Part shown: in pieces, positions 17,052 to 25,141 of the stretch | How positions within the stretch are numbered: position 1 is the first letter of the stretch | How the letters are laid out: the number at the start of each line of letters is the position of its first letter | DNA from: Streptomyces sp. WMMC940 | GTDB taxonomy: Bacteria > Actinomycetota > Actinomycetes > Streptomycetales > Streptomycetaceae | Direction of reading: 5' to 3' | Length of the DNA stretch: 64,000 nucleotides | Assembly: GCF_027460265.1 (NCBI RefSeq) | Contig: NZ_JAPZBC010000001.1 | Coordinates: 1 to 64,000, forward strand | Position numbers and translations under genes: made by a program | The notes under the pieces: generated by a model | The model's database searches: none | Told to the model about the DNA's origin: nothing | The model's input: only the letters and a program-made list of their open reading frames with translations

Positions 17052-17602
17052 TGGAGCAGGGAATCCTCCTCTACGGGCCACCCGCGTCAGGCAAGGACAC
17101 CATCACCTCGCTCCTCACGGATCTGGACCGCAGGTACGTCCCCTTCACCCGGCTGAAGATCGGCACCGGCCGCACCCACGGGTACCGGATGGCATCACGA
17201 GAGCGACTGCGGGAGCTGGAAGAGCGCGGCGAGGTCGTCTACCGCAACGACCGGTACGGAAACACGTACGTCGTGGACCAGCCGGGCCTTCGGGAGGCCA
17301 CCTCCGAAGGCCGGGTCCCGGTGGTCCATCTCGGTCAGATCACCGGGGTCCGTGCAGTGGCCGACGGCTTCCCCGCCCGATGGTGGCGAGTGCTGCTGTG
17401 GTGCCCGCGCGCGACCACCGAGGAGCGCTCCCTCGGGCGAGGTGACGCGGACACGACCTCGCGGCTCGCAGCGTGGGACGCCACGGAGCGCGACGTCGTG
17501 GATAATCCGGGCATGGAATGGGACCTCCTCGTGCACACCGATGGCGTGTCCCCCCAGGTAGCAGCCGAGCGGATCCACGCGATGGTCACTGCGGCGGGAT
17601 GA
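17051..17602 (+). CDS. Guanylate-kinase-like P-loop protein
   Basis: This is 183 residues starting in the 1-nt TGATG overlap with the preceding kinase. Walker A GPPASGKDT lies at residues 9-17. The guanylate-kinase-type lid follows (YVPFTRLKIGTGRTHGY, ELEERGEVVYRNDRYGNTYV), and then VPVVHLGQITGVRAV and WRVLLWCPR. In true guanylate kinases this region binds GMP. Being a second copy in an accessory cluster, it more likely serves a specialised nucleotide or phosphoryl-transfer step. Its last 17 nt overlap the 3' end of the convergent oxidoreductase gene. Confidence 0.7.
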   Translation: MEQGILLYGPPASGKDTITSLLTDLDRRYVPFTRLKIGTGRTHGYRMASRERLRELEERGEVVYRNDRYGNTYVVDQPGLREATSEGRVPVVHLGQITGVRAVADGFPARWWRVLLWCPRATTEERSLGRGDADTTSRLAAWDATERDVVDNPGMEWDLLVHTDGVSPQVAAERIHAMVTAAG

Positions 17603-18458
17603 CCGGCCCGCCGCTTCGTTCCCGGAGCCGGTCGAGCGCCTCCTCGATGCTCAGGTCGGCGTCGCGTGCCTCCTCCCAGCGGGAGAGGATGGCGGCCGTG
17701 GCGCGCAGCAGGTCGTCCGGCAGGCTGGCGTCTGCGATCAGCTGTGCTGCCTCTTCCATCTCCGGGGCCCAGCGCCAGGCGCGGGCGGCGGTCTTGGGGA
17801 TGTAGCCCGGTTCTGTGAGATAGCTGTCCGAACGCTGCCCGGCGATATCCAGGAGCTCGTCGGCAACCCCGTGGGCTTCCGCTGCTCCGTAGGCGACGGC
17901 CGCGAGAACGCGGGAGGCCTTCTGGTAACTGGTGTAGGCGAGCTTGAGAGCGGATGCCTTGCCGATCTCCTCGCCCAGTGGATGGACCCGTACGTCGGTC
18001 CCGGCGAAGAGCTCGTTCAGGCGATCGATGGCCTGGGACGGGCCGGATGTGTAGAGGCGTGGCTGCTTGCCTCCGACAGGCGGTGAGCCGACCACGGCGG
18101 CGTCGACGACCCCGGTGCCCGGCAGGGCGTGCGCGATGCGCCGGACGCACTGGGGAGAGACGGCGTTCGCCTCGACGTAAACGATACCCTCGGGATGGTG
18201 GCCGGCAACCTCCCTGGCGATGTCCTCGGCAGCTGCCGGCGGGCAGAGGGAGATCACCACATCGCAGCGGGCGACCAGCTCCGCCATACCGTCGGCCGCC
18301 GTCAGCCCAGCCTCCCGCGCGCGCCGGATCGTGGCCGAGCTGCGACCAGTGGGGTCCCACAGCACCTGCGTCCCCGCGCGACGCAGCTGAGCCGCCACCG
18401 CGGCCCCCATGCTGCCCGGATGCAGAACTCCCACGGTCGTGCCGGTCGTCGGCTTCAT
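17586..18458 (-). CDS. NAD(P)-binding beta-hydroxyacid dehydrogenase-like protein
   Basis: This is 290 residues from ATG 18458. An N-terminal Rossmann fold (VGVLHPGSMGAAVAAQL, about residues 9-25) is followed by AELVARCDVVISLCPP and EGIVYVEANAVSPQ, then AVVGSPPVGGKQPRLYTSG and the catalytic-lysine helix GKASALKLAYTSYQK. The layout matches the 6-phosphogluconate/3-hydroxyisobutyrate dehydrogenase family with its dimerisation/C-terminal domain, and the atypical sugar/imine reductase relatives. It overlaps the upstream HAD gene by 4 nt (ATGA), so the two are co-translated. The substrate is unknown. Confidence 0.8.
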   Translation of the reverse strand: MKPTTGTTVGVLHPGSMGAAVAAQLRRAGTQVLWDPTGRSSATIRRAREAGLTAADGMAELVARCDVVISLCPPAAAEDIAREVAGHHPEGIVYVEANAVSPQCVRRIAHALPGTGVVDAAVVGSPPVGGKQPRLYTSGPSQAIDRLNELFAGTDVRVHPLGEEIGKASALKLAYTSYQKASRVLAAVAYGAAEAHGVADELLDIAGQRSDSYLTEPGYIPKTAARAWRWAPEMEEAAQLIADASLPDDLLRATAAILSRWEEARDADLSIEEALDRLRERSGGPVIPPQ

Positions 18459-19120
18459 GTTTCGCTTTTCCTCGGTCCGAGTGACTTCAGCAACTCGATG
18501 GCGGTGCGGGCGTCGGGAACCTGATGGTCCGGTTCGGCCAGCGTCTCCGGCCACGTGTCGCGGTCGACCCACACGGTGCGCAGCCCAGCAGCTTGCCCGC
18601 CGCCGATGTCGTTCACCGCGCTGTCGCCGACCATCCACGCGCGGTCGCCGTCGCGAAGACCGCCGCAGCGCCGTACCGCTTCAAAGAACAGAGCAGGATC
18701 CGGCTTGCGTACTCCCGCCTCCTCCGAGATACACACCGCATCAACGCGGTCCGCGATCCCAGTGGCACGCAGCTTGGCCCACTGGATGTCCGCGGCACCA
18801 TTCGTCGCTACCCCGATCCGCCAGCCGACGGCTCTCAACTCCTCAAGGCCAGCCAGTACGCCGGGCGGGCAGGACACCGCAGCAGCGATGTCCGTGCAGT
18901 ACCGGTCCCACAAGACATCGGCCGGCTCGCTCAGTCGAAACCGTACACGGACCGCCTCGAAGTGCTCGGGGGCAGCCCGCTCGGCCAGCAGATTCGCCAG
19001 CCATGCTCCGTCCTCCTGGCTGAAGCCGTAGCGGCCTCGGAAGGAAGCGGCCCAGTGAACCAGCGCGAGCTGCCGGTCCACCAAGGTGTTGTCCAAATCG
19101 AAGAGCACCACAGGCTGCAC
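18455..19120 (-). CDS. HAD-superfamily hydrolase
   Basis: This is 221 residues from GTG 19120. The four HAD motifs are visible: VVLFDLDNTLVD (nucleophile Asp, motif I, residues 4-15), GVATNGAADIQ (motif II), the lysine in AGVRKPDPALF (motif III), and RAWMVGDSAVNDIGGG (motif IV). This indicates a small-molecule phosphatase, type I cap. It is the first gene of the leftward pair with the NAD-binding oxidoreductase (ATGA overlap) and plausibly dephosphorylates an intermediate made by the kinases encoded next door. A specific substrate cannot be given. Confidence 0.85.
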   Translation of the reverse strand: MQPVVLFDLDNTLVDRQLALVHWAASFRGRYGFSQEDGAWLANLLAERAAPEHFEAVRVRFRLSEPADVLWDRYCTDIAAAVSCPPGVLAGLEELRAVGWRIGVATNGAADIQWAKLRATGIADRVDAVCISEEAGVRKPDPALFFEAVRRCGGLRDGDRAWMVGDSAVNDIGGGQAAGLRTVWVDRDTWPETLAEPDHQVPDARTAIELLKSLGPRKSET

Positions 19121-19362
19121 GCACCGATCCTAGGCGGAACGAATCGGCAGTTAGACAGAGCCAGGCCTTGCATGCCCTAGCGCATAACCGGCGTAGGTCT
19201 CCGGCCAGCCTGGGAAGGGTCCCCTGACGTCGCCGCTTCCCGGCTCACCGCCGCCCCAGGAAGATGCGCGTCGTCGCGGTACCAGTGACGCTGAGCAGGA
19301 TGTGGCACATTGATTGTGCGGACCTGGCCTTCGTACGCGGGAGCCCCGGGTCTAGCTTTCTC

Positions 19363-19386
19363 AGGCCCGGCCAGTGTGCCGGGCCT
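19363..19386. terminator. Hairpin terminator between HAD and JetD genes
   Basis: AGGCCCGGC (19363-19371) pairs with GCCGGGCCT (19378-19386) around a 6-nt loop, followed by TTTGTG. It lies 29 bp beyond the stop of the leftward jetD-like gene. Confidence 0.65.
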
Positions 19387-19414
19387 TTGTGCTGTGATCT
19401 ATCGGCAGACCCGC

Positions 19415-20752
19415 TTACCGGCCGTCGTTCCGCTCCCGCCGAGCCGTGCAGAGAAGCATGCCCGCCGCTGGATGCAGACCTGCGGATGTGTTTGGCGCAC
19501 CAACCGCGATGTCAGTGAGCAGCATTGGGAGGAGATCCTCCTCATACACGTGTGCGGAGTGTTCCTTCATCGTCGGCACCAGGTGAGGGTCCCAAGGGGC
19601 GTCCGATTCCTGCAGGCGCAGATCGATGGTGCCGTGCTGGGCGGCGGACTCGTAGTCGGCTGCGTTCATCCGCCACGGGACTGCCCCTGGGGAAGCAGCG
19701 AGGAGGGCGCGCATGTGCGCCAGACCGGCTGGGTCGAAGTCCGCGCGGATGGCTACGCGCCAGCCGGCGTCGGACAGTGCGCCGATTGCTGCGCATTCGA
19801 CCTGGGAGGGCGTACCGGCGGTGCATATCACTCGTGGCGTCGCAGCTGTGTCGTCCAGGAGGGCTTGGCTGCGTGCCGCGGATAGGACTGATGGGTTTTC
19901 TGTGACGAAGACCCACGTGTCTGCTGCTGGAGGAGGCTCCCATGCGATGTCGGCCAGTTCTCTCGGTGGGAGGGTGAACGTGGCGCTGGGAGGGACCCCC
20001 CAGCCGCTGGGGGTGACTCCGGTGATGATGAGTCCGCCGAGCAGGTCGTCGCAGTCCACCCCGAGGCGCGCCCAGGCCGAGCGAGGCGTGTTGCCAGAGC
20101 TTTTGGTGAGTGCGAGCACGAGTGCGGGCAGAGGTCCGCCGTCGAGTGCGTGAGGGTCTCCGGGGACGAGTGTGCGGCGGTCGATGCGGTGACCGGGCCG
20201 CGGCAGGCGTCCGACTACCTCCATCGCCTGATCCAGTAGTGCAGCGGGATCGGGCGCGTTGAGGATACGGGCGACCCATCCGAGACTGTGCAGCCGGGTG
20301 AAAGCGGTCGTGGGCTCCACAAGTTCGCGTACATGCTCGGGCAAGTCGACTGCGCGCGCCTCAATTTGGACACGGAGACGGTCGGCAGAGGCCATATGTT
20401 CGGCGCGGGCACGGGCTCTTTCCGCAAGGCGTCGGCCGCAGGCATGCGCAGCAACGGCGCCAGGGGTGAGCGCCGGCCCCCGGATGGTCAATGCGGTTGT
20501 GAGTTCGTTCAGATCGAGGCGGCGACGCTGGCCTGGCGCCAGTGCTCGTCCGCCGATCAGGCCTGCTGCTGCGGCGCGCTGCGCCGGTGAAGCGGGGATG
20601 GTCACGGTGACCGCGGGCCCGTCTGTGAGGGCTTCGTCTCCGCGTCGGTCAGCTGCTGCTGCAAGTGCTTCCCACAGCCAGGTGAGCTCAGGGGTGAGCA
20701 ATGCGGTCAGGTCGGCTCCGGAGCATGCTCCGGAGCACAGGTGGCAGGTCAT
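19415..20752 (-). CDS. Wadjet type II JetD-like protein (TIGR02679, DUF2399 Toprim-like nuclease)
   Basis: This is 445 residues from ATG 20752, coupled to the upstream JetC fragment by an ATGA overlap. A helical N-terminal part (LTPELTWLWEALAAA ... VDLPEHVRELVEPTTAFTRL) precedes a DUF2399/Toprim-like C-terminal domain with VFVTENPSVLSAA (acidic Glu), RVICTAGTPSQVECAA and the DxD-like WRVAIRADFDPAGLAHMRAL. In Wadjet systems JetD is the nuclease that cleaves plasmid DNA captured by the JetABC SMC-like complex. JetD itself looks intact, but its partners are not: jetC is cut and jetA and jetB are missing, so the system should be inactive. Confidence 0.75.
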   Translation of the reverse strand: MTCHLCSGACSGADLTALLTPELTWLWEALAAAADRRGDEALTDGPAVTVTIPASPAQRAAAAGLIGGRALAPGQRRRLDLNELTTALTIRGPALTPGAVAAHACGRRLAERARARAEHMASADRLRVQIEARAVDLPEHVRELVEPTTAFTRLHSLGWVARILNAPDPAALLDQAMEVVGRLPRPGHRIDRRTLVPGDPHALDGGPLPALVLALTKSSGNTPRSAWARLGVDCDDLLGGLIITGVTPSGWGVPPSATFTLPPRELADIAWEPPPAADTWVFVTENPSVLSAARSQALLDDTAATPRVICTAGTPSQVECAAIGALSDAGWRVAIRADFDPAGLAHMRALLAASPGAVPWRMNAADYESAAQHGTIDLRLQESDAPWDPHLVPTMKEHSAHVYEEDLLPMLLTDIAVGAPNTSAGLHPAAGMLLCTARRERNDGR

Positions 20753-21612
20753 GCCGGCCTCCCTGCCGGGGGTGTGAGACTGGTGTCGCCGGGGAGTGGT
20801 GGCAGACCGCGGATCAGCATGGGGAAGGCGACGACGGTTCCGTCTGCGCCTGCTTCGAGGTCGTGGGCGTCGATGCCGTCCCATGCGCCGGGTGCGCCGT
20901 CCCACAGATAGGAGGTGCACAGGATGTCCAGGTCGAGTGCAGCGAGGTAGCGTGCCAGGCCTTCGCGGCCGCGCTCGTCGACTTCGGCGGGAACTTCGTC
21001 GAGGGGGACGAGGCGCAGGCCGGTGTCGGTGAAGCGATCGTAGTTGGCTGCGATGGCGGCAAGCATGGGTGCCAGTACGACCAGGCGTCGCTCGCCGCCG
21101 GACAGGCCGGTTCGTGATCCCCATCGTCGGGTGATGGGCGTGCCGTCGGGTCCGGGGCGCTCGACGAGGTAGTGGACGTCGACCCAGTCGCGGATGTCGA
21201 CGGCTGCGGCAAGGCGTTCGGTCATGGTGGAGCCGTCGGCGGCGGCCAGCAGCGACTGCAGTGCGTGCCCGACTTGTTCTTTTTGCGTTTCGGTGCGCAC
21301 GGCGTCGCTCACCTGGCAGGAGAGCTCATAGACAGTGCGGGTGGCGGCGTCGAGATCATCACGCAGCCCGATGTGGACTTGGACGCCGACTCCGGAGGAT
21401 GCCTGGGCTGCTCGCATCTTGGTGTTGACGGACTTCTTCCAGTCCGTCAGGGCGGTCCACGCGGTGCCGATGGCGGCAGGCAGACGGCCGATGACGAAGT
21501 CTTGCAGGGCTGATGGGGATCTTTGAAAACGGCCGGGGTCGCTCCTGGCCTCACTTGCTTGTTCCTTGAACTGTGTGAGGAGATGGGGATCGAAGAGCGG
21601 CCCTTGATCACC
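20749..21612 (-). pseudogene. C-terminal fragment of JetC-type SMC ATPase (TIGR02680, Wadjet II)
   Basis: The last ~285 residues of a large SMC/MukB-like ATPase remain. They include coiled-coil-like text (WTALTDWKKSVNTKMRAAQ), the ABC signature TGLSGGERRLVVLAPMLAAI, and the Walker B-like LRLVPLDEVPAEVDERGREG, followed by the D-loop/H-loop region LDLDILCTSYLW. The full protein is normally more than 1,200 residues with the Walker A at the N-terminus, and all of that is gone. The left edge of recognisable text is near 21600, right beside the start of a rightward HIT gene, so a rearrangement removed jetA, jetB and most of jetC. Confidence 0.7.
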
Positions 21613-21630
21613 GGAATGTAGGTTTTGGCC

Positions 21631-22110
21631 ATGACTGGTGACTGGCGGAGGGACCGGATCGGGACTGCACTGAGGGGTGAGAACCCGACTGTGCTGCGAC
21701 GGCTGACGTCGGGGTTCGCGGTGATCGGGGACGTGCAGTTCCTGCCTGGCTACTCGGTCCTGCTCGTGGACGAGCCGGATGTGCAGCGGCTGTCGGACCT
21801 GCCGAGGGCGAAGCGGCTGTCGTTCCTGTCCGACATGGACCAGCTCGGCGAATCGGTCGAGCGTGTCTGTCGGCGGCTGGACCCGGCTTTCCGGCGGGTC
21901 AACCTGGAGATCCTGGGGAACACGGACCCGTTCTTGCATGCGCATGTCTGGCCGCGGTTCGAGTGGGAGCCGACCGATGTGGTGGGTGCTCCGGTGTGGC
22001 TCTATCCGCGTGAGCGGTGGAGCGACGAGCGGTTCAGGCTCGGTCCGCAGCATGACGTGCTGCGGGATGCGATCAGCGGCGAACTGGACCAACTGCGCTC
22101 GGCAGCCTGA
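21631..22110 (+). CDS. HIT-domain protein (diadenosine tetraphosphate hydrolase-like)
   Basis: This is 159 residues from ATG 21631. The histidine-triad region reads FLHAHVWPRFEWEP at about residues 109-122, preceded by a helical segment (LGESVERVCRRLDPAFRRVN). The HIT fold hydrolyses or transfers nucleotide phosphates. In the H-x-H-x-x-x-x motif seen here the third histidine of the classical triad is not present, as in several actinobacterial relatives. It is flanked by the broken jetC gene on the left and an IS21-type element on the right, and ends in a perfect terminator hairpin. It looks intact. Confidence 0.75.
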   Translation: MTGDWRRDRIGTALRGENPTVLRRLTSGFAVIGDVQFLPGYSVLLVDEPDVQRLSDLPRAKRLSFLSDMDQLGESVERVCRRLDPAFRRVNLEILGNTDPFLHAHVWPRFEWEPTDVVGAPVWLYPRERWSDERFRLGPQHDVLRDAISGELDQLRSAA

Positions 22111-22117
22111 GTGTTGT

Positions 22118-22147
22118 GGGCCCGCCGACCGTCAGGTCGGCGGGCCC
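22118..22147 (+). terminator. Perfect 13-bp terminator hairpin after HIT gene
   Basis: GGGCCCGCCGACC (22118-22130) pairs with GGTCGGCGGGCCC (22135-22147) around GTCA, 8 nt after the HIT stop codon. Confidence 0.8.
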
Positions 22148-22173
22148 GGTGATCGGTGACGGTCAGCCGAAGC

Positions 22174-22668
22174 TCACTGGAGGCGTCTGAGCGGGGCGAT
22201 GTCGGTGACGCGGTTGGTGATCGTGGGACGGGCGGCTTCCTGGGTGGCGAGCAGGGCGACGATCGTGACGGGCTGGTCGCAGTGCGGGCAGTTTCGGACG
22301 GCTGTCGGTGCCAGTGGGTCGATGGGGCCGGGGGTTGCCGGCTGCGGGGCGGGGAGGGCTCGGGGGTGTTCGCCGAGGCGGCGTGCCCGCTCTTCGTCCC
22401 GGGTGCGGTTGCGTTGTCTTTCCGACTCGCGACGGCATTCGGGCGAGCAGTAGATCTGACGGAGTCGGGGGTTGGCGGTGAACATGCCCTCGCAGACTGG
22501 GCAGGTGTGTGCGGCCAGGCTGGCGGGAGTGCGTCGGTGGGCGGCGCTCTTGCAGCGGGGAGAGCAGTAGATCTGTCTGGGGCTCGGCATGAACTCGCCG
22601 TGGCAGACTGGGCAGTTGGTGGACCTGGGGGTGAGCTGTTCGTCGTTGTGGGTGGGGTCAGGAGACAC
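22174..22668 (-). CDS. Zinc-finger accessory protein of IS21-type element
   Basis: This is 164 residues, starting at GTG 22668, 11 nt inside the end of istB. It has repeated CxxC knuckles: CPVCHGEF ... YCSPRCKSAAHRR at about residues 19-45, CPVCEGMF ... YCSPECRRESERQ at about 55-85, and CPHCDQPV near 135. These look like tandem treble-clef or zinc-ribbon units for DNA or RNA contact. Proteins of this type often follow istB in Streptomyces IS21-like elements. The role in transposition is unknown. Confidence 0.65.
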   Translation of the reverse strand: MSPDPTHNDEQLTPRSTNCPVCHGEFMPSPRQIYCSPRCKSAAHRRTPASLAAHTCPVCEGMFTANPRLRQIYCSPECRRESERQRNRTRDEERARRLGEHPRALPAPQPATPGPIDPLAPTAVRNCPHCDQPVTIVALLATQEAARPTITNRVTDIAPLRRLQ

Positions 22669-23467
22669 GTGCGTTGACTCCCTTGCGCATGGCGTCGGCC
22701 TGGTTCTGGTGGCCGCGGAGCCGGTAGGAGGGTCCGTCGATGCCGGCGACGGCAGCCCGGTGCAGGAGCCGGTCGAGCATGGCGGCGGCGACGGTGGCGT
22801 CGCCGAAGGCTCCGGCCCAGTCGGCGATCCCGACGTTGGTCGTCAGGATCGTGCTGGACTTGAGATACCTCTGGTTGATCACCTGGAACAAGGCCGAGGC
22901 GCCGTCCTCGGGTAGCGGCAGATACCCGAGCTCGTCGATGATCAAAAGCTTCGGACCTGCGAAGAAGCGCATGCAAGTCTTCCAGCGGCCTTCGAGGGCG
23001 GCCTTGTGGCACTTGGCGGCGAGTTCCGCGGCGGTGGTGAAGTAGACACGGTGACCGGCGTCGACGGCTGCTCGTCCGAGAGCGACGGACAGCATGGTCT
23101 TGCCCACTCCGGGAGGGCCGACGAACAGCACGTTGGAGGCGTCGTCGAGGAAGCGCAAGGTGGCCAGGTCGCGGATCAGCTTCTCGTCGACGCCGGGCTG
23201 GGCGGCGAAGTCGAAGTCGGCCAGGGTCCAGGGCTCGGGCAGGCAGGCGAACCGTTCCCGGGCGGCGAGCTTGCGGGCTTCGGTGGCCTCGACCTCGATC
23301 TCCAGGAGCCGTTCCAGGGCTGCGGTCAGTGACATTCGCTCGGTGCGGGCTTGGTCCAGGACCCGGTTCAACGCCTCAGCTGCGTCGTTGAGTTTGAGGT
23401 AGGACAGGTGGCCTCTGAGCTGCTGGAAGCGGCGGGCTTCGCTCACCTGCATCGGTGACGTACTCAC
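22658..23467 (-). CDS. IstB helper ATPase of IS21-family element
   Basis: This is 269 residues, with its GTG start overlapping the istA stop (GTGA). AAA+ features are present: Walker A VLFVGPPGVGKTML at about residues 113-126, Walker B KLLIIDELGYLPL at about 172-184, and sensor STILTTNVGI. It is DnaC-like. IstB loads and activates the IstA transposase at the target. The gene is full length for the family (about 250-270). Confidence 0.9.
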   Translation of the reverse strand: MSTSPMQVSEARRFQQLRGHLSYLKLNDAAEALNRVLDQARTERMSLTAALERLLEIEVEATEARKLAARERFACLPEPWTLADFDFAAQPGVDEKLIRDLATLRFLDDASNVLFVGPPGVGKTMLSVALGRAAVDAGHRVYFTTAAELAAKCHKAALEGRWKTCMRFFAGPKLLIIDELGYLPLPEDGASALFQVINQRYLKSSTILTTNVGIADWAGAFGDATVAAAMLDRLLHRAAVAGIDGPSYRLRGHQNQADAMRKGVNARVS

Positions 23468-24825
23468 TCCGGACTCTCCTCCTGCTTCGATGAGGGGACA
23501 CTCCGCAGCCGGTCGGCCACGGCGGCATAGTGGGTCAGGTCGATCACGACCCGTTCGGCTGAACTGCCGGCGGCCGGTCCTTCGCGCAGACGCTCGGCTT
23601 CGGCCAGGGCTGCGGCTGACGGCGGTTTGCGGACCTTGGTCTTGCAGGGAGCCCGGTCGGAGAAGGAGGACAGCACCGCCCTCTCCAGGGCGATGACATG
23701 TCCGTCGTCCCGAATGGTCTGCCCGGCGCCTCGCGGGGCCCGGCGGTGGCAGGCGACGACGGCCCGGCCTGCGGTGACGATCCGCAGGTCGTCCTCGCCG
23801 AGCCGGTGCAGGACTTTGACCGTGACGCCGGGCAGGCCGGGCGGAACGGAGTAGAAGTTACCGTCGAAGCCGACCAGACTCTGCGGGCTGACGGTCCGCT
23901 CGACCTCCAGCTCGGCCGGGAACGGCCGCACCGGGATGTCGAGCAACGGTTCGGCCGCGGCGAGCTCGCCGACGGTGGTGACCGCTCCGTCGATCCGCCG
24001 GCGCCGGTCATCCATCCGGAGCGAGAGCTTGTCGACACCGGACTGGGCCTGCACGACCGTGAGCCCGTCGGGAACCGTGCGCCACCATCGTTGCGCGGCC
24101 GAGTGATTGGCCTTCTCCACCACTCCCTTGCGGTTGCCGCGACGGGGCGGGCAAATGTCCACCCCAGCCCCGTAGTACTTGGCGACGGCGGCGAACGCCG
24201 CAGTGACCTGGCCGCTGGAGGGATAGCAGACGGTGGCCATCCGGTCGAAGCGCCACCGACGGGCGGTTCCGCCCAGCTTGCGCACAACATCGTCCAGGGC
24301 CTGGACCAGATGGGGGAAGTCCTCCGACTCCGCCAGCACCGCCCTCCACCGGCCCGAATGCGCGAGAGCTCCGACGAGTAGATGCGCGTGCGCACCCACC
24401 CCCCATCCGTCAGGCGGATCGGGCAGCTCCAGCCAGTCGAACTGGATCTCCTCGCCGGGTGGATGCGCGATCACCGCGACGTTGCGACCGGTGGAGGCAT
24501 GACAGGGCTCGCAGTGCGGCCGGACGCGATAGCGGCGAAGGGCGCGGGTGAACGTCGAGTACGCACCCTCGTAGCCGAGCCCCACCACCTCGTCGAACAG
24601 GGTGGACGCCCACAGGTGCGGGTCGTCGGCGAGGCGCTGGCGGCAGTACGGAAGGAACGGCACGAACGCGTCAGGCGCCTGACGCCGCGGGCCGGCGGTC
24701 CGCTCACCGTTCAGATAGGCCCGGATCGTCTTGCGGTCCCGGCCCAGATGCCGGGCGATCGCTGAGATCGTCCAACCCTGCCGACGCAGTGCATGAGCAT
24801 CCACGTCTTCCTCCCGCGTAAGCAT
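23464..24825 (-). CDS. IstA transposase of IS21 family
   Basis: This is 453 residues. An N-terminal helix-turn-helix (ALRRQGWTISAIARHLGRDR) is followed by an RNase H-like DDE domain starting with GEEIQFDWLELPDPP, where the first Asp is visible. The catalytic glutamate lies in the region RGNRKGVVEKANHSAAQRWW. A C-terminal beta-barrel-like region follows (YSVPPGLPGVTVKVLHRLGE). It is translationally coupled to istB. It looks intact, so the element could be active if its ends are. Confidence 0.9.
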   Translation of the reverse strand: MLTREEDVDAHALRRQGWTISAIARHLGRDRKTIRAYLNGERTAGPRRQAPDAFVPFLPYCRQRLADDPHLWASTLFDEVVGLGYEGAYSTFTRALRRYRVRPHCEPCHASTGRNVAVIAHPPGEEIQFDWLELPDPPDGWGVGAHAHLLVGALAHSGRWRAVLAESEDFPHLVQALDDVVRKLGGTARRWRFDRMATVCYPSSGQVTAAFAAVAKYYGAGVDICPPRRGNRKGVVEKANHSAAQRWWRTVPDGLTVVQAQSGVDKLSLRMDDRRRRIDGAVTTVGELAAAEPLLDIPVRPFPAELEVERTVSPQSLVGFDGNFYSVPPGLPGVTVKVLHRLGEDDLRIVTAGRAVVACHRRAPRGAGQTIRDDGHVIALERAVLSSFSDRAPCKTKVRKPPSAAALAEAERLREGPAAGSSAERVVIDLTHYAAVADRLRSVPSSKQEESPE

Positions 24826-25004
24826 CCAGGCCCCCGGACAGGCCGAACTTGCGCACGCAGGCTTTCCGGATCAACCGCCAGATACGACGACACACCGGGC
24901 AAGATCACACAATGGGTGGGGAGATCAACAGAGCAGGTTTGCCCCACCCCTTAGCAGCAAGTGGGGAGATTCAAGAAGCGCCATCAACCCCCCGCTCCCG
25001 CATC

Positions 25005-25141
25005 GTCATCGAGGTCGACGGTGTACAGCACTACGGCCCGCCCCAACCCGCCCGACGCACAGGGACAGGTCAGATACACCGCCGCGCCTCGGCTGTACTC
25101 GGAGATGGTCGCCGAAGACCGGCGGCTGCGCCTGGCCGGGG
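25005..25141 (+). pseudogene. Fragment of DUF559-type endonuclease-like gene
   Basis: In one frame the text reads RIVIEVDGVQHYG, the catalytic strand of DUF559/Vsr-like nucleases. A frame change near 25045 leads to APRLYSEMVAEDRRLRLAG, the next conserved helix of the same family. It stops at 25141 where IS256-type sequence begins. The N-terminus is lost at the IS21 right end and the C-terminus is not found on the other side of the IS256 stack. Confidence 0.6.

Larger units (their letters stand above)
22150..24990 (-). mobile_element. IS21-family element (istA, istB, zinc-finger ORF)
   Basis: Three overlapping leftward genes have the classic istA-istB order plus an actinobacterial third ORF. 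On the right flank two partial repeats, GTGGGGAGATCAACAGAG (24917 region) and AGTGGGGAGATTCAAGAAG (24959 region), resemble the multiple terminal repeats of IS21-type ends. Matching inverted copies were not found on the left, so the exact ends are approximate and the left end may be damaged. Confidence 0.75.

Noticed and set aside
19255..19400. Possible tRNA or small RNA near 19.3 kb
   Set aside because: Only a simple terminator hairpin could be folded by eye; no cloverleaf or CCA-type end.
21500..21610. TGGGGATC repeats considered as the left end of the IS21 element
   Set aside because: They fall inside readable JetC coding text and are not in inverted orientation to the right-end repeats, so a role as IS end is not supported.
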